From contig JAOUGY010000225.1 in the NCBI GenBank assembly GCA_029865445.1, forward strand, positions 1-6,309: a stretch of 6,309 bases of DNA, given 5' to 3'. The notes beneath the pieces were generated by a model. It was not told the origin of the DNA, did no database searches, and worked only from the letters and a program-made list of their open reading frames with translations. The translations under genes were made by a program, and so were the position numbers. The stretch comes from Acidimicrobiia bacterium. GTDB lineage: Bacteria; Actinomycetota; Acidimicrobiia; Spongiisociales; ZC4RG35. Positions 1 through 4,561 of this stretch are shown one piece after another (position 1 is the stretch's first letter; each line of letters begins with the position of its first letter).

Positions 1-46
1 AGCCGGCCGACCCGCACCCAGCCTCCCACACAGAAACCAGACACAA

Positions 47-58
47 CCCCATTAGGGG
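47..58. repeat. Short hairpin CCCC-ATTA-GGGG
   Basis: Four C residues and four G residues flank an ATTA loop. The right side runs into the arm at 53-71. Read on the minus strand it is followed by GTTGTGTCTGG, only mildly T-rich, so it could be a weak terminator for minus-strand transcripts but lacks a proper U-run. Function is unproven. Confidence 0.3.
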
Positions 59-188
59 GCTTCTCAACGCGAGATCAGGCTGTGAGGTGAACACCTGAAA
101 CCCGCCGGCACTCGAAGACTCACAACCGCGCCATCCCACGACACGGTGGCACCCAGGAAACCCGACTCCCGCGTTGAGAGTCCCCCTA
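53..188. repeat. Long-range inverted repeat, 19-bp arms
   Basis: Positions 53-71 and 170-188 are inverted copies of each other with 17 of 19 matches (mismatches near 60-61 against 180-181), separated by about 98 bp. The arm core reads CGCGTTGAGA then a run of C in one orientation. A third, less exact copy lies at 236-254 in the same orientation as 53-71. This could be the edges of a small repeat element, or alternative pairing partners in the MATE transcript. Confidence 0.5.
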
Positions 189-254
189 CCTCCCGGCCTT
201 CGGCCGGCAGGTACCTTCCCCCCTCGCTTCGCTCCGGGGGACAACTTCAACGCG
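170..254 (-). terminator. Nested stem structure at the MATE stop, probable terminator
   Basis: An outer stem pairs 170-177 (CGCGTTGA) with 247-254 (TCAACGCG), 8 of 8. It continues, after a small asymmetric internal loop, as 180-186 (GTCCCCC) with 236-242 (GGGGGAC), 7 of 7. Immediately inside sits a hairpin at 187-213: TACCT pairs with AGGTA, one C/C mismatch follows, then CCGGCC pairs with GGCCGG around a TTC loop (11 of 12 pairs). The MATE stop codon lies inside the outer stem. There is no U-tract on the minus strand, so this is not a classical intrinsic terminator, but GC-rich stems without U-runs are common in high-GC actinobacteria. Position and stem strength suggest transcription termination or 3'-end protection, in either direction. 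Confidence 0.55.
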
Positions 255-1545
255 CACCTGAAAAGGCGCGGCGGTGACCCAACGCCAGTACTACGCCCCG
301 GGCGAGGATCATGCCGGTGATTCCCCACCACACGCCGGGCAGACCCCATCCAAAGGCGAGGCCCGCGCCGGCCGCCAGCGCCATCGCTGTGAACCCCGCA
401 GCCGTGGAAAGGGCAAGGGTCCGAAGCTCCACGAGCGCCATCAGCACCCCATCGGCGACGAATACGAGAGCCGCCACCGGCTGCATGAGTGCTGCGATCC
501 CCATCGCCGGCTCCAAAGCCGCCAGCACCGAGCGATCGACGGTGAACAGACGACCAATTGGCGCCGCGGCGGTCCACAGCATCAACCCGAGGAATACCCC
601 CGCAATCAAGCCCCAGACGTGAAGGCGCCTGGACAGGCCGCGGGCGGCCCTCCAGGCATCCCGCCCGGCCAGATCGGCTACCAGGGCTTGGGCGGCGATG
701 GCGAGAGCGTCGACCATCATGGCCAGGAGAAACCAGATCTGAGACACGATCTGATGGGCGGCGACGGTCACCGTTCCCATCCTGGTTGCGGTCGCCGTCG
801 CCACAGCCAGCGAGCCCACTAGCAACAGCGTTCGGATCACGAGCAGGCTCCCCACGCGTGCAAGACCCCTCGTCTGCCCTAGAGGTATCCGACCGAACCG
901 CCATCCTTCGACTCCCGCTCGGCGGCGCAACAGGATCACGAACGCCACGGCGCCGATCCATTGGGCGATCAGGGTCGCCACGGCGGCACCGGCGAGTTCC
1001 AGTCCCCCCCAGAACATGAAGAGCGGATCGAGGACGGCGTTGAGAACGTTCACGACGAGGGCCAAGACCAACGGAGTCCTGGTGTCCTGCATACCCCGGT
1101 AGGCGCCGTGGCCGGCCGTCATCACGAGCATGGCGGGAAGGGCCACCGCCCGAATCCGGAGATACTCGAGCGCCGGGCCGACAACGTTCGGCTCTGGTCC
1201 AAACAGCGATACGAGCACCGGTGCAGCCACGATCAAGGCCACCCCGACGGCAGCTCCGATCGAAGCGGCGAGGGTGAACGCCTGGCTCACCACGTGGCCT
1301 GCGCCGGCGATGTCTCCCATCCCCCGTGCGCGTGCCACCAGGGGCGTCGTGGCATACGCGAGGAAGTTGAACAAGGCGAAAGCGAATCCGAAGATCGCCA
1401 CGTCGATGCCGAGAGCCGCCAATGGAACGGGCCCAAGTCGACCCACAAATGCGGTGTCGACCAGCGACAGGAGCGGATCCGCCGCCAGCGCCCCCAATGC
1501 GGGAATCGCCAGCGCCAAAATCTGCCTGTTGGACGGTCCGGTCAC
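247..1545 (-). CDS. MATE family efflux transporter, DinF-like
   Basis: This 432-residue protein is almost entirely hydrophobic and consistent with the 12 membrane helices of the MATE family, inner-membrane antiporters that export drugs or other organic molecules using Na+ or H+ gradients. DinF-subfamily features are visible: D-T-A-F-V-G-R-L-G at about 30-38 after helix 1; Y-L-R-I-R-A at 128-133, with R-G-M-Q-D-T-R-T-P at 150-158 on the loop that follows; A-A-H-Q at 262-265; and D279 with A-I-A-A-Q-A-L-V at 282-289. Length is typical of the family. The GTG start at 1545 overlaps the nth stop (GTGA, 4 bases), so the gene is probably translationally coupled to nth and has no promoter of its own. 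The substrate cannot be inferred. The pairing with a DNA-repair gene recalls the SOS association of Escherichia coli dinF, but I see no LexA box. Family call is firm; specificity is open. Confidence 0.93.
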   Translation of the reverse strand: MTGPSNRQILALAIPALGALAADPLLSLVDTAFVGRLGPVPLAALGIDVAIFGFAFALFNFLAYATTPLVARARGMGDIAGAGHVVSQAFTLAASIGAAVGVALIVAAPVLVSLFGPEPNVVGPALEYLRIRAVALPAMLVMTAGHGAYRGMQDTRTPLVLALVVNVLNAVLDPLFMFWGGLELAGAAVATLIAQWIGAVAFVILLRRRAGVEGWRFGRIPLGQTRGLARVGSLLVIRTLLLVGSLAVATATATRMGTVTVAAHQIVSQIWFLLAMMVDALAIAAQALVADLAGRDAWRAARGLSRRLHVWGLIAGVFLGLMLWTAAAPIGRLFTVDRSVLAALEPAMGIAALMQPVAALVFVADGVLMALVELRTLALSTAAGFTAMALAAGAGLAFGWGLPGVWWGITGMILARGVVLALGHRRAFSGAR

Positions 1546-2213
1546 TCCGGTTTGTCCGGCCAGGGGCAGAGCCCGTCCAGTTCACATTCGGAACACGCAG
1601 GTCGGCGGGCGTCGCACACATCCCGGCCGAACTGAATGAGACGCATCGACAGCTCCGACCAGCGCTGCCGGGGATACAGCGCCTTGAGGTCCTGTTCCAC
1701 TTTGACGGGATCGGTGGCCGACGTGAGCCCGAGCCGGCCCGCCACCCGCTTCACGTGCGTGTCGACGGCGATCGCCGGGTAGCCCCAGGCCTCGGCCAGG
1801 ACGACGCTCGCCGTCTTTCGCCCGACCCCTTTGAGCTCGACGAGTTCCTCGAGGGTCTGCGGGACCACCCCTCCGAAGCGATCGACGAGGTCGGCGGCCA
1901 GTGCAACGATCGCCGCCGCCTTCTGACGGTAGAACCCAGTGGAGAAGACGATCGCTTCGACGTCGGCCACTTTTGCTCCCGCCAGATCCGGTGGCGCGGG
2001 ATACGTCTCGAATAGTCGAGGTGACACCTTGTTGACCATCTCATCCGTCGTCTGGGCCGAGAGAACCGTGACCACCAGTAACTCCCAGGGTGTGCGGTAG
2101 TCGAGCGCCGTCCCCATTTCCGGATACCTGCGGAGCAATCGGTTGAGAACAGTCCGGGCGCGACCCCGTTCCGCGGACGAAGGTCTCGTCCCATCGTGGC
2201 GCAGCTCGGTCAC
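1542..2213 (-). CDS. nth: Endonuclease III (DNA glycosylase/AP lyase)
   Basis: Nth removes oxidised pyrimidines from DNA and nicks the abasic site in base-excision repair. The 223-residue product has the whole family signature. The helix-hairpin-helix L-K-G-V-G-R-K-T is at 127-134, with catalytic Lys133 (Lys120 in E. coli). Catalytic Asp151 lies in V-D-T-H-V (Asp138 in E. coli). The 4Fe-4S cluster is Cys200, Cys207, Cys210 and Cys216, in the exact C-x6-C-x2-C-x5-C spacing. L-S-A-Q-T-T-D at 51-57 is the conserved substrate-pocket helix. The GTG start at 2213 gives a normal family length and lies 8 nt after a TACTAT -10 hexamer, which implies a leaderless mRNA. It is the first gene of a two-gene unit with the MATE transporter and diverges from xpt across 32 bp. 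All catalytic and cluster residues are present, so the enzyme should be active. Confidence 0.97.
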   Translation of the reverse strand: MTELRHDGTRPSSAERGRARTVLNRLLRRYPEMGTALDYRTPWELLVVTVLSAQTTDEMVNKVSPRLFETYPAPPDLAGAKVADVEAIVFSTGFYRQKAAAIVALAADLVDRFGGVVPQTLEELVELKGVGRKTASVVLAEAWGYPAIAVDTHVKRVAGRLGLTSATDPVKVEQDLKALYPRQRWSELSMRLIQFGRDVCDARRPACSECELDGLCPWPDKPE

Positions 2214-2221
2214 GGGCGCGG

Positions 2222-2227
2222 ATAGTA
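2222..2227 (-). promoter_or_regulatory. -10 hexamer TACTAT of nth
   Basis: TACTAT, close to the vegetative TATAAT, ends 8 nt before the nth GTG, which places the expected transcription start at or next to the start codon. No clear -35 box is visible about 17 nt further upstream, where the sequence is already the xpt reading frame. No ribosome-binding site fits in the gap. Confidence 0.65.
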
Positions 2228-2231
2228 CCGG

Positions 2232-2237
2232 TAGGCT
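2232..2237 (+). promoter_or_regulatory. -10 hexamer TAGGCT of xpt
   Basis: TAGGCT has the T1, A2 and T6 positions that matter most in a -10 element and ends 8 nt before the GTG at 2246. It lies only 4 bp from the divergent nth -10 element, so polymerase bound at one promoter should block the other. No convincing -35 is visible, and there is no room for a purine riboswitch. Confidence 0.55.
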
Positions 2238-2245
2238 GGCTCACC

Positions 2246-2803
2246 GTGTCTGAGCTACTGAAGACTGCCATCCGGGACCACGGCCGGGTCGAAGGCGACC
2301 TGGTGATGGTCGACGGGTTTCTCAACCATCGCGTGGACGTGTCTCTCATGACCGAGATCGGCCGGTGGCTGGCGGCCGCGCTGGGACCAGCCGACGCCGT
2401 CGTCACCTCCGAGGCGTCGGGCATTGCACCCGCGTTCGCCACTGCCGAAGCGCTTGGTGTGCCGATGATCTTTGCCAAGAAACGCCCCGGTCAGCCGCCG
2501 GGGCCCATTTCTCGCAGCGTCCACTCCCCCACCAAGGGAGATACGCCGTGGCTACACATCAACCCGAGGGCGCTCGATGGACTGGCGACAGTCGTCATCG
2601 TCGACGATTTTTTGTCGAAGGGACGAACCGCCGCGGCCCTCGTGGAGATGCTCGAGGAATTCGGTGTCACGGTGATCGGTGTGGGGTTCTGCATCGAAAA
2701 GGCGTATGAGGGTGGACGGGATCTCCTCGAATCCCTGGATGTCAGGGTGGTGGCCGCCGCAACCGTCACCGGGATCGAAGATGGCCGCCCAAACGTCACC
2801 TGA
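2246..2803 (+). CDS. xpt: Xanthine phosphoribosyltransferase
   Basis: Xpt converts xanthine and PRPP to XMP in cytosolic purine salvage, feeding GMP synthesis. The 185-residue protein matches the Bacillus subtilis-type Xpt along its length. It has V-D-G-F-L-N-H-R-V-D at 22-31, E-A-S-G-I-A-P-A with T-A-E-A-L-G-V-P-M-I-F-A-K-K at about 56-79, the H-S-P-T-K motif near 93-97, the PRPP-binding loop V-V-I-V-D-D-F-L-S-K-G at 116-126, and I-E-K-A-Y-E-G-G-R-D-L at 150-160. The GTG at 2246 starts the family's normal N-terminus and sits 8 nt after a -10 hexamer, which implies leaderless translation. It heads a unit with a thioesterase and a transporter. A related purine phosphoribosyltransferase specificity (guanine or hypoxanthine) is possible, but Xpt is the closest pattern. 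Confidence 0.9.
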   Translation: MSELLKTAIRDHGRVEGDLVMVDGFLNHRVDVSLMTEIGRWLAAALGPADAVVTSEASGIAPAFATAEALGVPMIFAKKRPGQPPGPISRSVHSPTKGDTPWLHINPRALDGLATVVIVDDFLSKGRTAAALVEMLEEFGVTVIGVGFCIEKAYEGGRDLLESLDVRVVAAATVTGIEDGRPNVT

Positions 2804-3248
2804 ACTGGTTGAACTCGTAGAACGCGTTCAGGCCGCCTACGGCCATGCCTGCTTTGCGTGCGGGCGGCACAACCTCTCGGGCTTGCATCTCCGGCTTGCC
2901 GGTCTCGAAGGGGACTGGATCGTCGGCGAGTTCGAGCCGGCCGATCATCACCGGGGAGCGCCGGATGTCCTCCACGGAGGCATCGCCGCTACCGCCCTCG
3001 ACGAGATCCTGGTGTGGGCAGGGATCGCCTCCTGCCATGTCATGACCGTCACCGGGACGCTCAACCTGAGGTACCGCAAGCCACTCGGTGTGGGCAGTCC
3101 CATCACCGCTCGGGCCCGCGTGGTAGAGCGCCGTGGGAGGAGGATGACGATGGAAGGCGCGCTCGAGGTCGATGGTGCGACTGCCACCGAGGCGAGCGGG
3201 TTGTACCTCGTCACGGCGACCATCGACGAGGTCCTGGCAGGTTCCTGA
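2781..3248 (+). CDS. PaaI-type hotdog-fold thioesterase
   Basis: This 155-residue protein has the hotdog-fold acyl-CoA thioesterase pattern. H-G-G-I-A at 65-69 followed by D74-E75 is the classic H-G-G-x(6)-D-E active-site helix of the PaaI group, which hydrolyses acyl- or aryl-CoA thioesters, usually as a homotetramer in the cytosol. Before it is C-F-A-C-G-R-H-N-L-S-G-L at 24-35, a Cys-rich N-terminal motif common in one branch of these proteins. The ATG at 2781 overlaps the last 23 bases of xpt in another frame; the reading frame stays open further upstream but only as nonfamily sequence inside xpt. Translation is probably coupled to xpt. The substrate is unknown and no biochemical link to purine salvage is evident. 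Confidence 0.85.
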   Translation: MAAQTSPELVELVERVQAAYGHACFACGRHNLSGLHLRLAGLEGDWIVGEFEPADHHRGAPDVLHGGIAATALDEILVWAGIASCHVMTVTGTLNLRYRKPLGVGSPITARARVVERRGRRMTMEGALEVDGATATEASGLYLVTATIDEVLAGS

Positions 3249-3259
3249 ATGGGGACTCC

Positions 3260-4129
3260 ATGACCGGACCGGTCCGAGCGATGATCGCCCTCGTGATGGC
3301 AACCGCCATGTACGGCGCCGCCTATCCTGTGATCGCCGCCTCCGTCGAGTCGGTCAGCCCCCTGAGCTTCACCGGTTGGCGGTTCCTCGCCGCCGCCGTG
3401 ATAGCGGTATCGCTCGCATTCCCGACTCGGGCGCTGACGTGGCGCGATGCGTGGCCCGGTGGCCTGCTGCTGTTCGCGTTCGCCGCCACCTCTGCTCTCG
3501 CTCTGCGGTCGATGATGGCCGGGATGGTGGCCGTCCTCGTTTCGGTCGGTTTCGTGATCGCACCCTGGGTGGCTACCGCTCTCGATCGGAGGCGACCGTC
3601 TCCGTGGCTGGTGGTTGCCTCAGTGCTGGCCTTCGTGGGCTCGACCCTCATCACGCTTCCCGACGGGTTCGGCTTGTCCGGCGGAGAAGTCTGGGTCGTG
3701 CCCGCCGCACTGGCGCTTGCCCTGTATGTCAACGACCTCCGCCGGATCGCAACAGCTCACCAACTGGTCCCGCTGTTCGGCGCACAATATACGGTGGCGG
3801 CTATCGCCGGGATCGTGCTTTCGATCGTGCTTGGCCAAGTCCATCTGCCTTCCGGTTCCGAGATCGGCGCCCTGCTCGGCGCCGGAGTCGGGGTCCTGGT
3901 CGCCGCCATGATGGTCCAGTTGTGGGCTCGGCCGCAGATCGGAGAAGCCAGGACGGCCGCAATCGCTGCGCTCGCCCCCGGTTTCGGCGTCGTGTGGTCG
4001 GCCGTCTTCTCGACCGCACCCACCACACTCCAGTGGTTCGGGGCGGTCATTGTGGTCGGCTCCGTCGTCATCGCCACGACGCGGGACGGAGACATCTTGA
4101 TGGCGGCGTCTATCACGCCGTCGCGTTGA
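3260..4129 (+). CDS. EamA/DMT-family membrane transporter
   Basis: The 289-residue protein is highly hydrophobic, with about ten predicted membrane helices in two repeated halves (roughly 5-135 and 145-280), the layout of the EamA family of the drug/metabolite transporter superfamily. Members export or import amino acids, nucleosides, sugars or other small metabolites. Supporting features are the M-Y-G-A-A-Y-P-V-I-A start of helix 1, the S-F-T-G-W-R-F helix 2 entrance, and A-A-I-A-A-L-A-P-G-F-G-V-V-W-S in helix 9. The ATG at 3260 follows the thioesterase stop by 11 bases and has GGGGA four bases upstream, a modest ribosome-binding site; another ATG at 3249 is out of frame. It is the third gene of the xpt unit. 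A purine-related substrate would fit the context but is speculation. Its stop codon abuts the stop of the convergent gene. Confidence 0.83.
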   Translation: MTGPVRAMIALVMATAMYGAAYPVIAASVESVSPLSFTGWRFLAAAVIAVSLAFPTRALTWRDAWPGGLLLFAFAATSALALRSMMAGMVAVLVSVGFVIAPWVATALDRRRPSPWLVVASVLAFVGSTLITLPDGFGLSGGEVWVVPAALALALYVNDLRRIATAHQLVPLFGAQYTVAAIAGIVLSIVLGQVHLPSGSEIGALLGAGVGVLVAAMMVQLWARPQIGEARTAAIAALAPGFGVVWSAVFSTAPTTLQWFGAVIVVGSVVIATTRDGDILMAASITPSR

Positions 4130-4132
4130 TCA
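4127..4132. other. Abutting stop codons in palindrome TGATCA
   Basis: The transporter ends with TGA at 4127-4129, and the convergent small gene ends with TGA on the opposite strand at 4130-4132. The two stops form the palindrome TGATCA with no intergenic base. Any terminator for either gene must therefore lie inside the other's coding sequence. Confidence 0.9.
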
Positions 4133-4417
4133 CCGACGCGGATCGGGACGGACTGCCGGCGACCCGTAGCGACGCGACAACCGGGTCGTCAGGCGAAACC
4201 CGCCCAAGACGACGATCAGGCCGAAGGTCAGCGCAGCCATCAGTTCCGGGGCGGCCGTGTAGGGATTGCGACAAGAACGAACGCCTTGCGGACACAGGCC
4301 GTATCCGGTTCCTCCGCCGGCGAGGTCGAGCAGCACGAGCAGAGGGAACGCGGCCAGAGCCACGGCGGCGAGAATCAGTATCAGCCGTAGACCACGGATG
4401 AGGACGCGGGGCTCCAT
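4130..4417 (-). CDS. Small two-helix membrane protein, unknown function
   Basis: I do not recognise a named family. The 95-residue product has two hydrophobic segments, about 9-33 and 55-74. Basic residues at the N-terminus (R4, R8, R11) and an Arg-rich tail from about 75 suggest both ends face the cytoplasm. The connecting loop at about 34-54 would then be outside; it contains G-Y-G-L-C-P-Q-G-V-R-S-C-R-N-P-Y, with Cys42 and Cys49 placed for a disulfide. The ATG at 4417 is 6 nt after a TAGCCT hexamer, and the upstream region looks like a promoter, which supports a real gene. The frame also stops exactly against its neighbour. Function is unknown. Confidence 0.7.
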   Translation of the reverse strand: MEPRVLIRGLRLILILAAVALAAFPLLVLLDLAGGGTGYGLCPQGVRSCRNPYTAAPELMAALTFGLIVVLGGFRLTTRLSRRYGSPAVRPDPRR

Positions 4418-4423
4418 GCGAAC

Positions 4424-4454
4424 AGGCTAACGCTCGCAACGGGGCCGAGGTTCC
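4424..4454 (-). promoter_or_regulatory. Promoter of the small membrane-protein gene
   Basis: On the minus strand GGAACC (4449-4454) is followed by 19 nt, then TAGCCT (4424-4429), then 6 nt and the ATG. The spacing puts the transcription start at the start codon, so the mRNA would be leaderless. GGAAC resembles the -35 element of some alternative sigma factors, but this is a weak match and it may be chance. Confidence 0.5.
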
Positions 4455-4494
4455 ACTCATGCCCGCCGGCTGGGGCAACAGGCCGAGCGGGTTC

Positions 4495-4507
4495 GGGGCG
4501 CCGCCCC
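4495..4507. repeat. Palindrome GGGGC-GCC-GCCCC
   Basis: A perfect 5-bp inverted repeat with a 3-base centre lies between the two divergent promoters. It could be an operator, or a small hairpin in a longer transcript, but short GC palindromes are frequent at this base composition. Confidence 0.25.
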
Positions 4508-4524
4508 ACCGTGCCCCGTCCCGG

Positions 4525-4553
4525 GGAACCCTGCCGCGGCTACGAGGTACGAT
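4525..4553 (+). promoter_or_regulatory. Promoter of thyX
   Basis: GGAACC (4525-4530) is followed by 17 nt, then TACGAT (4548-4553), then 8 nt to the GTG at 4562. The -10 element and its distance predict transcription starting at the start codon, which decides for the 4562 start over the in-frame GTG at 4511. The -35-like GGAACC begins exactly 37 nt before the start codon, as it does in the divergent gene. Confidence 0.55.
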
Positions 4554-4561
4554 CCGACCCC

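Larger units (their letters stand above)
1..246. other. Non-coding region downstream of the MATE gene
   Basis: I see no convincing coding region in this stretch beyond the stop region of the MATE gene. It contains a structured element at its right end (170-254), a related arm at 53-71, a small hairpin CCCC-ATTA-GGGG at 47-58, and a small inverted repeat AGGTG-AA-CACCT at 85-96. No tRNA-like fold or repeat array is visible. The window begins inside this region, so whatever lies to the left is unknown. Confidence 0.6.

Noticed and set aside
1..246. tRNA, CRISPR repeat or insertion-sequence end
   Set aside because: There are no regularly spaced direct repeats, no cloverleaf or CCA end, and no transposase frame nearby. 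The arms at 53-71, 170-188 and 236-254 are too few and too unequal for an array.
274..1639. Several long plus-strand open frames opposite the MATE gene
   Set aside because: Their translations are Arg-, His-, Pro- and Ser-rich with no family pattern, as expected for antisense frames in GC-rich DNA. The minus-strand MATE and Nth products are unambiguous.
2214..2245. Purine riboswitch before xpt
   Set aside because: Only 32 bp separate the divergent genes, which is too short for the aptamer, and the -10 hexamer occupies that gap.
1542..2245. SOS (LexA) box for nth and the DinF-like gene
   Set aside because: I found no palindrome resembling known LexA sites in the upstream gap; the link to the E. 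coli SOS gene dinF is by family only.
2679..2780. Longer N-terminus for the thioesterase
   Set aside because: The extra 34 residues are Trp-, Ser- and Pro-rich sequence from another frame of xpt, and the family normally begins shortly before the C-F-A-C-G motif.
3172..4401. A 409-codon plus-strand frame over the transporter and small gene
   Set aside because: The translation is Arg-rich low-complexity sequence with no hydrophobic pattern, and it overlaps a clear ten-helix transporter in another frame.
4511..4561. Longer thyX start at GTG 4511
   Set aside because: It would add 17 residues without conserved features, and the predicted -10 hexamer at 4548-4553 would lie inside the coding region. 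The GTG at 4562 fits the leaderless spacing seen elsewhere. It is not fully excluded.
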